64,000 bases of DNA. Origin: an uncultured Faecalibacterium sp. (GTDB taxonomy: Bacteria; Bacillota; Clostridia; Oscillospirales; Ruminococcaceae). Shown here one piece after another: positions 1 through 7,980 of this stretch. A program made the translations under genes and the position numbers. The stretch is from assembly GCA_934524985.1 (NCBI GenBank), contig CAKSYT010000007.1, forward strand, positions 15,661-79,660. Reading direction: 5' to 3'. Under the pieces are notes generated by a model. That model ran no database searches and was not told the DNA's origin. It was given only the letters and a program-made list of their open reading frames with translations. Position 1 is the stretch's first letter; every line of letters begins with the position of its first letter.

Positions 1-671
1 CCCATCTGGTAAGCAGCCATGGGCTTTGCAAGGCAGAAAGCCGCCGCCAGCGCGGGCAGCACCACCAGCGCCGCCGTGCGCACGTTGCCCCACGTCATGC
101 CGGAAAAGCTGCCCTGCGACCAGTTGTGCAGGTTGACGATGCTGCTGTCCTGCGCAAAGGCCACCACAAACTCGGTGACGGCAGAGCAGATGTAACCGAT
201 CATTACGCCGCAGATTACAAGAATGCTCATGCGCTGCACCCGGCGGGCAGCGGCCAGCACAAATGCCATAGCCGCCATAGCGCCCGCAAAGGCCGCAAGA
301 ATGAGCACGGCAGAACTGGTCAGCAGGCCGTAGTTCAAAAACAGCACCATTACCAGCGCCACCGCCAGCTTTGCTCCGCTGGAAATGCCCATCACGAAAG
401 GGCCGGCAATGGGGTTAGCGAAAAAGGTCTGCAGCAGATAGCCCGCCGCCGAGAGCGCAGCGCCCAGTAACGCGGCCATCACCGCGCGGGGCAGACGCAG
501 CTGGGTAATGATGCCTACGCTCAGCGCGTCCTGTCCGCGGCCGGTCAGGGCGGCAAGCACGGACTGCGGGGTAAGCGCAACGCTGCCCCAGAACAGGCTC
601 ACGGCAAACAGCACTGCCAGCAGCAGGGCAAGGCAGCAGTAAGATAAAACAAGGCGTTTGCGGCTGGTCAT
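1..671 (-). CDS. FecCD-family ABC transporter permease (partial, C-terminus off the window)
   Basis: This is an integral membrane permease of the FecCD/BtuC family, which moves iron-chelate or cobamide substrates handed over by a binding lipoprotein. The reading frame runs leftward from an ATG at 671 (GGAG ribosome site just upstream) and is still open at base 1, giving about 223 residues. The translation is strongly hydrophobic and carries the family signature: LRLPR at about residue 58, then GAALSAAG, NPIAGP and GISSGA. It starts 10 bases after the stop of the binding-protein gene, so it belongs to the same operon under the cobalamin riboswitch. The ATPase gene would be expected further left, outside the window. 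Substrate (corrinoid versus heme or iron chelate) cannot be read from the permease alone. Confidence 0.9.
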   Translation of the reverse strand, partial: MTSRKRLVLSYCCLALLLAVLFAVSLFWGSVALTPQSVLAALTGRGQDALSVGIITQLRLPRAVMAALLGAALSAAGYLLQTFFANPIAGPFVMGISSGAKLAVALVMVLFLNYGLLTSSAVLILAAFAGAMAAMAFVLAAARRVQRMSILVICGVMIGYICSAVTEFVVAFAQDSSIVNLHNWSQGSFSGMTWGNVRTAALVVLPALAAAFCLAKPMAAYQM

Positions 672-681
672 AAGCGGCTCC

Positions 682-1824
682 TCAGGTGATTTTGGTCAAA
701 AAATGCAGGGTGTCGGGGTCGGCAGTCTCTCCGGTAAAAACGGCATGGAGATCCAGCATAAAATCTGCCAGCGCCATGCTCTGCTGGAAAAAGCTGGGTG
801 TCGTGCACCAGATGTCCCCGCTTTGCACCGCCTTGCATTCTGCCAGCAACGCGCAGCGGGCGAGCAGCTCTTCCTTGGTGGAAATGGTGCCCTCGATGGT
901 GCCGTTGTAAATGAGTACATCGGCGTCCTTGACCCTGGCATAAAGGTCCTCCAGTGGGATATTCATGGTGGAAAGGCTGTTACCGCTGTCGGCAAGGTCT
1001 GCAAAAACGTATTCACCCCCGGCCATGCCGATCATCTGCGCCACATAGTCTCCGCTTTTGCGCACAGTGGCAAGGCCGCTGGAAGTAATGGAGAAAAACG
1101 CGCAGCGCTTGCCGGTGGAGGGCTGTTCCAGCAGCGGCGCAATGCGCTGCGCCTGCCGGGCGAATATCTCCTCGGCAAGGGCTTCCTTCCCCAGCAAAAT
1201 GCCGTACAGCTTGATCCATTCCATCCGCGCCAGCGGGCTGCTCTCGTAGCTGGAGCGCTCCACCAGCACCGGAATGCCAAACCGCTCCAGCTGCTCCTTC
1301 ACCTCCGGGGTGTGGTAGATCATGGTGTTTTCCACTGCAAGGCCGCATTCTGCGGTCAGGATGCGCTCGTAGTCCGGGGCGCTGTATTTGCCCGCGTAGG
1401 CAATGCGCCCGGACTGCATGGTCTGTTTTGCCTCGTCCAGATACCAGCCCTCGGCACGGGTGCCGGAAAGGGCAATGCTGTCCAGCGCGTCCAGATGGAG
1501 AAATAAGTCCATGGCAGAGGTGGACACCAGATAAATATTCTGCACTGGCTGCTGCAAAACAGTTACCCCGTCAGGCACGGTGCGCAGGGTGGCAGCGGCC
1601 TCCGGCCGGACAAGGAACTTTGCCTGTACGTCCGGGATGGTCAGCAGGGTAGAGCCGTCTGCATAGCAGTCGGCGGTAAACTGGGTGGCATAGTCCAGCG
1701 GGTAGGCATGGTCAAATACCAGCTCGTCCGTATCAGCCGGTGCGGTGGGCGCGGCAGCGCAGCCTGCAAGCACCAGCGTGGCGGCGGGCAGTGCCTTTAA
1801 AAATTGAGCGCGGGTCAGCTTCAT
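682..1824 (-). CDS. ABC transporter substrate-binding lipoprotein (Fe3+-chelate/cobamide type)
   Basis: A 380-residue lipoprotein that should capture a metal chelate or corrinoid outside the cell and pass it to the neighbouring FecCD permease. The N-terminus has a basic stretch, a hydrophobic segment and a lipobox ending LAGC at about residue 22, so it is predicted to be membrane-anchored. The body has the layout of the BtuF/FhuD (TroA-like) fold: an N-terminal lobe, a long central helix region around residues 190-240, and a C-terminal lobe with a DVLIYNGT strand. The ATG at 1824 has a GGAG site that overlaps the end of the upstream gene, only 6 bases away, which indicates translational coupling. 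The exact ligand is not visible. The riboswitch favours a corrinoid or cobalt compound. Confidence 0.85.
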   Translation of the reverse strand: MKLTRAQFLKALPAATLVLAGCAAAPTAPADTDELVFDHAYPLDYATQFTADCYADGSTLLTIPDVQAKFLVRPEAAATLRTVPDGVTVLQQPVQNIYLVSTSAMDLFLHLDALDSIALSGTRAEGWYLDEAKQTMQSGRIAYAGKYSAPDYERILTAECGLAVENTMIYHTPEVKEQLERFGIPVLVERSSYESSPLARMEWIKLYGILLGKEALAEEIFARQAQRIAPLLEQPSTGKRCAFFSITSSGLATVRKSGDYVAQMIGMAGGEYVFADLADSGNSLSTMNIPLEDLYARVKDADVLIYNGTIEGTISTKEELLARCALLAECKAVQSGDIWCTTPSFFQQSMALADFMLDLHAVFTGETADPDTLHFLTKIT

Positions 1825-1830
1825 GGAAGG

Positions 1831-2676
1831 TTACTCCAAGGTAAAGGTCAGGGTGTATTCGATTTCGTGGGGCTTGCTCATGGCAACAGTGTCGGCGGTA
1901 ACAGCCAGCGGGGTGCCCAGAGCGGCTACGGGAATTTCAAAGGTAGAGTTGCCCTCGGTGTTAGTGGGCAGATACTTCTCGCCTTCCACGATCATGTAAT
2001 CGTAGTTGGGGCTGCTCCACACGATGGTAGCGGTCATCTTGCCCTCTGTCACGGTCAGGGCGGCAGGGCTTTCCACGGTGGCGCGGCCAGAGCCGCCCTC
2101 CAGCACCACGGCAGCGGTGTATGCGCCGTCTGCGGGGGTCCCGGTGGTCTGCTCGGTCTTAGGCTCGGCGTTGCGCACGCTGACGATGTGGTCGTACCAC
2201 TTGCCCTTGGTGCCCAGCAATGCCAGCTGGAAGTCAGTGTCCAGTGCTTCCACCGGGATGTCGTAGCCGTACACCTCCTCGGTGGTGCCGTCTGCGTAGG
2301 TAACAGTGTCCACGGTGGGGATGAGCCATGCAGTCTTGTTGGCCTCGGCATCGGCGGCAAGGCCGGGGTAGAGGTTCACGATCTTTTTGGAAGCCAGACT
2401 GACGTGGAAGGTCATCACGCCGTTTTCCACGGTCAAAGTGCCCTTGCCGTTGCAGGCCTCGCTGGTGTGGAACATACTGCTGTCGGTTTCAAAGTCAGCG
2501 GTGTATACGCCATCCGGCAGGGCAGCCTCTGCCACAGCAGAGAAAGCCACCACGGAAGAAGCAGCCACAGAGCTTGCCGCAGCAGAGGAGGCGGGGGCAG
2601 CCCCGCCGCAGCCTGCCAGAGAAGCAGCCAGCACCACACCGGCCAGAGAAATAGAAACAAACTGTTTGCAGCGCAT
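1831..2676 (-). CDS. Two-domain secreted lipoprotein linked to metal or tetrapyrrole uptake
   Basis: A 281-residue lipoprotein: signal segment and lipobox SLAGCGG within the first 25 residues, an Ala/Ser-rich linker, then two beta-rich domains of about 110 residues, each opening with DG.YTA. The first has DSSMFH, a GKGTLTVENG strand and KWYDH; the second has WSSPNYDYM and KPHEIEYTLTF. This is reminiscent of NEAT-like heme-binding domains and of iron-transport-associated domains in Clostridia, but I cannot assign a family with certainty. I start at the ATG at 2676 rather than further upstream because it begins a proper lipoprotein signal. It lies between a secreted chelatase and a binding-protein/permease pair in one operon, so a role in scavenging metal complexes at the cell surface is inferred. 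Confidence 0.75.
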   Translation of the reverse strand: MRCKQFVSISLAGVVLAASLAGCGGAAPASSAAASSVAASSVVAFSAVAEAALPDGVYTADFETDSSMFHTSEACNGKGTLTVENGVMTFHVSLASKKIVNLYPGLAADAEANKTAWLIPTVDTVTYADGTTEEVYGYDIPVEALDTDFQLALLGTKGKWYDHIVSVRNAEPKTEQTTGTPADGAYTAAVVLEGGSGRATVESPAALTVTEGKMTATIVWSSPNYDYMIVEGEKYLPTNTEGNSTFEIPVAALGTPLAVTADTVAMSKPHEIEYTLTFTLE

Positions 2677-2762
2677 AAATAAATACCTCAGTATCCTAAA
2701 TTTTTGCCCGGCGTCTAAACTGCCGGGGTAGGGGCGGTTTCTCCTCGTGCGGGGAATGCGCC

Positions 2763-2812
2763 CATAAAAGAAGCCCTCTCCGTGTGCTTGGGCAGCGCCG
2801 GAGAGGGCTTCT
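2763..2812 (-). terminator. Intrinsic terminator-like hairpin between chelatase and lipoprotein genes
   Basis: A perfect 14-bp stem (arms 2769-2782 and 2799-2812) just beyond the chelatase stop codon is followed on the minus strand by CTTTTATG. It lies inside the operon, so it may reduce rather than abolish transcription of the three downstream transport genes, or protect the chelatase mRNA end. Confidence 0.7.
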
Positions 2813-2819
2813 GAATCCA

Positions 2820-4055
2820 TTAGCCGTTCAGAAGATCCATAGCGGCCTTGGTGTGTGCAATGTACAGCTGCTGGATATCCGCAATGCGGCCCAGACCCGA
2901 GATCTGGCAGTCCACATTCTCAAAGCAGCCTGCGGCGGTAAACTGGCTCAGCCAGCTGTCGGCGTCCTCACCGGCCATATCGTTGTTGGCGTGGTCGCCT
3001 GCCACCACCATCAGCGGGCGCAGGATGACCTTGGTGTAACCGGCAGCCTTCACGGCCTCGATGACAGCCTCGCAGGAGGTCTCCTCAGGCTCGCCCTCCA
3101 CAGTGCCGACGAACACATTGTCGTAGCCAAGGGTCTGCATGGTAGTCTGCATCTGGCTGTAACTCACCTTGGCGGTGTGGCTAGTGCCGTGGCCCATAAA
3201 GACAAAAGCAGTCTTATCGGCAGCGGCAGCAGCGGCGCTATCGTAACCGGCTTCCTTCACAGCGGCAGCGGTAACAGCCTTGGCAACGGCTTCCTTATCT
3301 GCATTGATGACGGAAGCATCCGCGCCGACCTCGCCCAGCAGTGGCTCAGCCACAGCGACGCTCTCAAACTTGTCGCGGTACTGGTCCAGCATCTCGTTCA
3401 TCTCGTCGTACTCGGCACCGTGCATCAGATGGGTGGGCTGCACGATCAGGTTCTTCACGCCGTTTGCCACAGCGCGGTCCAGTGCCTGCTGCATATTGTC
3501 GATCTTCTCGCCATCGCGGGCCTGCACATGGTTGATGATGATCTGTGCGGTAAAGGCGCGGCGCACGCTCCAGTCGGGGTATGCGGCCTGCAAAGCGTCC
3601 TCAATGCCCTTGATGTCAGCAGCGCGGCTGTCGTTGAAGGAGGTGCCGAAGGACACCACCAGCAGCTCGTTCTCACCGATCTCATCAGCGTTGCGGGCAT
3701 CGTCCTTGGAGGCATCGCCGGTGTCGCGGCCAAAGTAGTCAGGGTCGGCGTTCTCGCCCTCCACCAGCTCCTTCTGGGCATCGGTCAAAGCGTCCCAAGC
3801 GGCCTTTGCGGCTTCGCACTGGGCATCGGTGTCATCGGTGCGCTGCTGCACATAGATGGCATCGATCAGGTCTGCCACGTTCTGTACGGCCAGCGCGTCA
3901 GCGTCTGCACCGGAAGCTTCGCTGCTGGCGGCAGAGCTGGCAGCAACAGTGCTGGCAGTGCCGGAAGCAGCCCCGCCGCAGCCGGTCAGTACACCGGCGC
4001 ACAGAGCCAGAGCGGTCAGAGCGGCCGCTGTTTTGCGGATGTTGCGTTTTTTCAT
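2820..4055 (-). CDS. cbiK: Lipoprotein CbiK-type sirohydrochlorin cobaltochelatase
   Basis: A 411-residue protein whose C-terminal 280 residues match anaerobic cobaltochelatase CbiK, which inserts Co2+ (or Fe2+) into sirohydrochlorin. Visible family motifs: VVSFGTSFNDSR, QPTHLMHGAEYDE (metal/catalytic His region), MGHGTSHT (second active-site His) and AGDHANNDMAGED near the end. Unlike biosynthetic cytosolic CbiK, it begins with a lipoprotein signal peptide (LTGCGG at about residues 24-29) and a roughly 100-residue Ala/Asp/Glu-rich extension, so it should act outside the membrane. Periplasmic CbiK is known in Desulfovibrio, but a surface chelatase in a Gram-positive cell is less expected. It is the first gene after the cobalamin riboswitch. 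Possible roles: binding, loading or stripping metal from extracellular tetrapyrroles. Which of these applies is inference. Confidence 0.88.
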   Translation of the reverse strand: MKKRNIRKTAAALTALALCAGVLTGCGGAASGTASTVAASSAASSEASGADADALAVQNVADLIDAIYVQQRTDDTDAQCEAAKAAWDALTDAQKELVEGENADPDYFGRDTGDASKDDARNADEIGENELLVVSFGTSFNDSRAADIKGIEDALQAAYPDWSVRRAFTAQIIINHVQARDGEKIDNMQQALDRAVANGVKNLIVQPTHLMHGAEYDEMNEMLDQYRDKFESVAVAEPLLGEVGADASVINADKEAVAKAVTAAAVKEAGYDSAAAAAADKTAFVFMGHGTSHTAKVSYSQMQTTMQTLGYDNVFVGTVEGEPEETSCEAVIEAVKAAGYTKVILRPLMVVAGDHANNDMAGEDADSWLSQFTAAGCFENVDCQISGLGRIADIQQLYIAHTKAAMDLLNG

Positions 4056-4122
4056 CTTGTTTTCCTTTCCTGATGTGGGTAAAATACGGCGCCGAACAGA
4101 AGGGTACAGGAAAGAGAAGTTG

Positions 4123-4171
4123 CAAAAAACGGGGTCTTCTGCTTGCGAAATGGCAAAGCAAAAAGACCCCG
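4123..4171 (-). terminator. Riboswitch expression-platform terminator
   Basis: On the minus strand a strong stem (outer arms ACGGGGTCTT type, 4130-4138 with 4163-4171, plus an inner TGCTT/AAGCA stem) is followed by a T-run at 4124-4129. It sits between the cobalamin aptamer and the chelatase start codon at 4055, where a transcription-attenuating riboswitch would have its terminator. Confidence 0.85.
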
Positions 4172-4236
4172 TATCTTACAGGCTTTTTGGTACAACCAAT
4201 TCCTCGTGATCTGGGGCGGCAAAGCCCCGGTACCAA

Positions 4237-4440
4237 CAGCGGGCAGGTTTCCTGACTGAAAGCTCAACGCCCGCTGCCGCCTTCCCAAGCCGGATGGCTC
4301 AGTGACCGGTGCAAAAGCACCCTGACAGTGGACTCCCTTATCACAGTGACGAGATCGTGCGGGATTTGCACCCGCTTCCCTTTTAACGTTCCTGTCACTG
4401 CCCGGTGGGGCAAAGTGACGGAACGCACCTGCTGTTTTCT
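4237..4440 (-). promoter_or_regulatory. Cobalamin (B12) riboswitch
   Basis: Read on the minus strand, the region contains the hallmark blocks of the AdoCbl aptamer: GGGAAGCGGGTGCAAATCCC (about 4363-4385), the GCCACTG-like block with GGGAAGGCGGC (about 4273-4290), and the B12 box AGTCAGGAAACCTGCC at 4241-4257. The order and spacing fit the class. It precedes the chelatase-lipoprotein-binding protein-permease operon and is followed by an intrinsic terminator at 4123-4171, so ligand binding should stop transcription. This links the operon to corrinoid or cobalt supply. The outer P1 boundaries are approximate. Confidence 0.93.
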
Positions 4441-4503
4441 GTTCAGTTCGTCAAAAAGTATAGCACAGCCCCATACAAAACGCAAGAAAAAACGGAGAAA
4501 TGC

Positions 4504-4534
4504 TTGACCTTCCCCCTGCCGGAAGGTGTATACT
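4504..4534 (+). promoter_or_regulatory. Probable SigA promoter of the ABC exporter operon
   Basis: TTGACC (4504-4509) and TATACT (4529-4534) are separated by 19 bases, slightly longer than ideal, about 30 bases before the ATPase start codon. Confidence 0.55.
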
Positions 4535-4565
4535 TGGCCTGAACCTGAAAGCAAGGAGGCAGCCC

Positions 4566-5285
4566 ATGTTAAAAATAGAGCATCTGACCAAAACCTACGG
4601 CGGCAAGCCCGCCGTGCAGGACCTTTGCCTGCACATCCGCCCGGGGGAGCTGTGTGCCTTTATCGGGCACAACGGCGCGGGCAAGACCACTACCTTGAAA
4701 TGCTGCTGCGGCATCCAGCAATTTGATGCCGGCGAAATTTATGTGGATGGCATTTCCATGCGGGACGACCCGCTGGAATGCAAGCGCCGCTTGGCCTATC
4801 TGCCGGACGACCCGCAGCTTTACGAGTACATGACAGGCATCCAGTACCTTGATTTTATCGCAGACATCTTTGGCGTAAGCGCCGCACAGCGGGCGCAGCG
4901 CATCCGGCAGTATGGCGATGCCTTTGGCCTGACGCAGGATTTGGCGCAGTCCATCGGGGCATACTCCCACGGCATGAAGCAGAAGCTGGCCATCATTGCG
5001 GCGCTGCTGCATGAGCCGAAGCTGATTTTAATGGATGAGCCCTTTGTCGGGCTGGACCCGCTGGCTTCCCATCAGCTCAAGACCCAGATGAAAGCCTTCT
5101 GTGCGCAGGGCGGGGCCATCTTCTTCTCTACCCATGTGCTGGAGGTGGCCGAAAAGCTCTGCGACCGGGTGGCCATTCTGCGCAAGGGTCAGCTGGTGCG
5201 CGAGGGTGCCATGGAGCAGGTGCGCGGCGATGACACGCTGGAAGAGGTCTTTCTGGAGCTGGAGGATACGGGGGAAGCGCTATGA
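4566..5285 (+). CDS. ABC transporter ATP-binding protein
   Basis: A 239-residue ATPase that should power the membrane protein encoded immediately downstream. It has Walker A GHNGAGKTT at about residue 36, a signature region SHGMKQKLAI, Walker B LILMDEPFVGLDP and a switch histidine in FFSTHVLE. The layout is that of the ABC-2 exporter type (CcmA/YhaQ-like). An open frame extends upstream to 4500, but that part lies in the promoter, and the ATG at 4566 has an AAGGAGGC site 6-8 bases ahead, so I start there. Its last four bases overlap the start of the permease (ATGA), indicating coupled translation. The substrate is unknown. Confidence 0.92.
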   Translation: MLKIEHLTKTYGGKPAVQDLCLHIRPGELCAFIGHNGAGKTTTLKCCCGIQQFDAGEIYVDGISMRDDPLECKRRLAYLPDDPQLYEYMTGIQYLDFIADIFGVSAAQRAQRIRQYGDAFGLTQDLAQSIGAYSHGMKQKLAIIAALLHEPKLILMDEPFVGLDPLASHQLKTQMKAFCAQGGAIFFSTHVLEVAEKLCDRVAILRKGQLVREGAMEQVRGDDTLEEVFLELEDTGEAL

Positions 5286-6874
5286 TCCGTGCATTGCTCA
5301 AAAAACAGCTTCTGGAACTGGGCGCGGCCTTTGTGCGCAGCAGCAAAACCGGCAAGCGGCGCTCCCGGGTAGAAGCCCTTGGCTACGCACTGCTGTTTGT
5401 GCTGCTGATGCTGCTGGTCATGCTCAGTTTTGGCTCTATGGCGCTGCCGCTGGCGGTAACACTGGTACCGCAGGGGCTGGACTGGCTCTATTTTGTGCTG
5501 ATGGAGCTTTCGGCGCTGACGGTCAGCGTGCTGGCCAGCGCCTTTACCAGCTACGGCCACCTGTTCCGCTGCCGGGATAACCAGCAGCTGCTGGCACTGC
5601 CCATCCCGCCGGGCGCTATTTTTGCGGTGCGCTGCGGCGGGGTGTATCTGACCGGGCTGATTTATCTGCTGCTGGCGTGGGTGCCCTCGGTGGTCTGCTA
5701 TGCACTGGCAGCACCCCGTCCCGGCGGTGCACTGTTGGCGGCGCTGCCGGTGGCACTGGCGCTGGCGGGGGTCTCCATGGTGCTGGCCGTTCTGCTGGGC
5801 TGGGCGGTGGCGCTGCTCAACCGCCGCGCCCGGCACAAAAGCCTTGTCACGGTGGTTGATACGCTGCTGTTTCTGGCGGTTTACTATGCAGTGTTCCAAT
5901 GGGTGGGCAACGCGGTGGATGCCCTTGCGCTGGATGCCGTACAGGCGGGTGCAGCAGCCGGGCGTGCCGCTGCACCGCTGCGCCTGCTGGGCTTCGCCGC
6001 AGCGGGCAGCGCTCCGGCACTGCTGCTGTTGCTGGCGCTGGCTGCGGCCTGTATGGCGCTTTGCGGCAAGGCGCTGGCAAAGCCCTATCTGCGGCTGTTG
6101 ACCCTTGAGCCGGGCAGAGCTAAAGCGGTATACCGCGCAAATACGCGAAAAAAGCAGCCCCCGCGCCGGGCACTGCTGCGGCGGGAACTGCTGCATCTGG
6201 GTGCTTGCCCCATGTGGCTGCTCAACTGCGCCTTGAGCAGCCTGCTGCTGCCGGTGCTGGGGGTGGCAGCGCTGTGGAAGGCCGCTGACCTGCGCGCCTT
6301 TACCGCCGCTTACCCGCCCGAGAGCCTGCCTATGCTGGTGTGCGGGATGGTGTGCACCGCAGCCGCCACGAACTTTATCACAGCGCCGTCGGTGTCGCTG
6401 GAGGGCAGTACCCTCTGGCTGCTGCAAAGCCTGCCGGTGACCCCGCAGCAGGTGCTGCGGGCAAAGGTGGAGCTGCAATTGCTGCTCACGCTGCCTGCGG
6501 CGTGGCTATGCGCTGGGTGCGCTATGGCGGCGCTGCGCATTCCGGCAGGGCAGGGGCTGCCCGCGCTGGCGGTGCTGGCAGCCTTTGTATGGCTGACGGC
6601 GCAGCTTGGGCTTGCTTTGGGGCTGTGCCTGCCCAACCTCCACTGGGTCAGCGAAGCCGCCGTGGTCAAGCGGAGCGCCGCCAGTATGCTGGCGATGTTC
6701 GGCGGCTGGCTGCTGGCGGGCGGGGTGCTGTTTTTGCCCCTGACCTTACTGGACTACGCTGTGCCGCCGCTGGCCGCGCAGGCTGTTTGTCTGGCGGTGC
6801 TGCTGGGGCTGGATTTGCTGCTGCACCGCTGGCTGTGCACCCGCGGCGCAGTCCGGTTTGCCGCCCTGCACTGA
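5282..6874 (+). CDS. ABC-2 type exporter membrane subunit, large
   Basis: A 530-residue polytopic membrane protein with a short basic cytoplasmic start (KTGKRRSR at about 24) and roughly a dozen hydrophobic segments, for example around residues 35-60, 75-95, 125-175, 190-215, 240-265, 320-345 and 390-520. The length and the central basic loop (TRKKQPPRR) fit the large putative ABC exporter permeases found beside CcmA-type ATPases in Clostridia. It overlaps the ATPase gene by four bases and is followed by a terminator at 6896-6927, so the two genes form a complete transcription unit. No substrate-specific feature is visible; lipid, peptide or drug export are all possible. Confidence 0.85.
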   Translation: MIRALLKKQLLELGAAFVRSSKTGKRRSRVEALGYALLFVLLMLLVMLSFGSMALPLAVTLVPQGLDWLYFVLMELSALTVSVLASAFTSYGHLFRCRDNQQLLALPIPPGAIFAVRCGGVYLTGLIYLLLAWVPSVVCYALAAPRPGGALLAALPVALALAGVSMVLAVLLGWAVALLNRRARHKSLVTVVDTLLFLAVYYAVFQWVGNAVDALALDAVQAGAAAGRAAAPLRLLGFAAAGSAPALLLLLALAAACMALCGKALAKPYLRLLTLEPGRAKAVYRANTRKKQPPRRALLRRELLHLGACPMWLLNCALSSLLLPVLGVAALWKAADLRAFTAAYPPESLPMLVCGMVCTAAATNFITAPSVSLEGSTLWLLQSLPVTPQQVLRAKVELQLLLTLPAAWLCAGCAMAALRIPAGQGLPALAVLAAFVWLTAQLGLALGLCLPNLHWVSEAAVVKRSAASMLAMFGGWLLAGGVLFLPLTLLDYAVPPLAAQAVCLAVLLGLDLLLHRWLCTRGAVRFAALH

Positions 6875-6895
6875 GGGGGAGGACTTTATTAGAGA

Positions 6896-6927
6896 AAAAT
6901 CGGGCAGTCTACGGGCTGCCCGATTTT
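6896..6927 (+). terminator. Intrinsic terminator, probably bidirectional
   Basis: A perfect 12-bp stem AAAATCGGGCAG/CTGCCCGATTTT. It ends the exporter operon on the plus strand and, with its T-rich minus side, can also terminate cutC. Confidence 0.85.
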
Positions 6928-7023
6928 GCATTTCACGGGAGAGGTCATAATAGAAAATAGCAGATGCAGTGCCTGTTTCCTGCGGAAACAGCGGTACTGT
7001 GGGAAGAACGATGTTTTTTGCGG

Positions 7024-7791
7024 TTACAGTGTATCCAATGCGGTGCGGGCGGCGCGGATGTTTGCCTCGCTGGTCTGCCAAATTTCAAACTCCGAAAAGC
7101 CCGGCAGACCCATGGGCACGCCCTCCCGCCGGAAAGTCATGCGGCTGTCCAGCACTTGTTTGCCGGAAAGGTGGAACGCCCGGGCACCTGTCTGGGCAGC
7201 AAGGGCTGGGATGTTGGCGGCGGATACGCCTGCGCCCACCAATATTTCTACCTCCTGCCCGGCAGCGTCCACCAACTGTCGCAGCAGGGCAGCACCCTGC
7301 GGGGCGCTTGCGGCCTGTCCGCTGGTCAGGATGGTAGCAAGCCCCAGTTGCTTTGCGGCTTCCAGCGCGGCAAAGGGGTCGCAGCAGACATCAAAGGCAC
7401 GGTGCAGGGTGCAGTCCACGGTGCGGTGTGCTTTTTCTGCCGCCTGCCGGGCTGCAGCGTAGATGGGGCGCAGAGCATCGGTGTCCAGCGCACCCGCCGG
7501 GGTCAGCACGCCGGTCACAATGCCGTCTGCACCGGCAGCGACCAGCTCAGCGGCACATTCGGCCATCTGTGCCAGCTCGTAGTGGTCGTAGCAAAAATCA
7601 CCAAAACGGGGACGCAGCAGCGCCCGCACCGGCAGACTGGTCTCGGCCTTGACCTGACGCAGCAGGGCAGGGGAAGGGGTGGTGCCGCCGATAATCAGGT
7701 CGGCGCACAGCTCCAGCCGGTCAGCGCCGCCGCGTTTTGCCGCCAGCGCACTGGCGGTGCTGTCCACGCATACTTCCAAAGTGTATTGCAT
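7024..7791 (-). CDS. cutC: CutC family protein
   Basis: A 255-residue TIM-barrel protein of the CutC family, historically called a copper homeostasis protein; the biochemical role in Firmicutes is not settled. Motifs: LEVCVDS at the start, GGADRLELC at 21, LIIGGTTPS, RPRFGDFCY at about 60, HRAFDVC at about 129 and ILTSGQ near 153. The length is normal for the family. The ATG at 7791 follows a GGAGG site. It appears monocistronic, with the shared hairpin at 6896-6927 as its likely end. A separate hairpin lies upstream at 7841-7881. Confidence 0.92.
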   Translation of the reverse strand: MQYTLEVCVDSTASALAAKRGGADRLELCADLIIGGTTPSPALLRQVKAETSLPVRALLRPRFGDFCYDHYELAQMAECAAELVAAGADGIVTGVLTPAGALDTDALRPIYAAARQAAEKAHRTVDCTLHRAFDVCCDPFAALEAAKQLGLATILTSGQAASAPQGAALLRQLVDAAGQEVEILVGAGVSAANIPALAAQTGARAFHLSGKQVLDSRMTFRREGVPMGLPGFSEFEIWQTSEANIRAARTALDTL

Positions 7792-7840
7792 AAGCGGATA
7801 CCTCCGTCAAAATAACGATGCGAAATGAGAATTTTAATTT

Positions 7841-7881
7841 GTCAGCCGGGAAAATCCGTAGATCTTCCCGGCTGACTTTTT
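7841..7881 (+). repeat. Dispersed hairpin repeat (copy 1)
   Basis: An 11-bp near-perfect inverted repeat with T5 after it on the plus strand. No plus-strand gene is close enough upstream to need a terminator here. The sequence closely matches the minus-strand hairpin at 17003-17043: both share a CCGGGAAAATC core, a GATnTTCCC arm and a trailing TTTTCAC. Confidence 0.6.
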
Positions 7882-7928
7882 CACAGGGGGAGAGTAAAGG
7901 AAGAGTGCTTTTGCGCGATGCTGTGCTC

Positions 7929-7968
7929 TAAAAAAGGCTGTTGCGCTATGATAGGTGCAACAGCCTTT
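7929..7968 (-). terminator. Terminator of the gal operon
   Basis: A 12-bp stem AAAGGCTGTTGC/GCAACAGCCTTT with a T-run on the minus side, 13 bases beyond the galT stop codon. Confidence 0.9.
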
Positions 7969-7980
7969 GTGAGTTATGGT

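Noticed and set aside
5189..6478. 429-codon Gln/His-rich frame antisense to the ABC exporter permease
   Set aside because: Shadow of a GC-rich, Leu/Ala-rich membrane gene.
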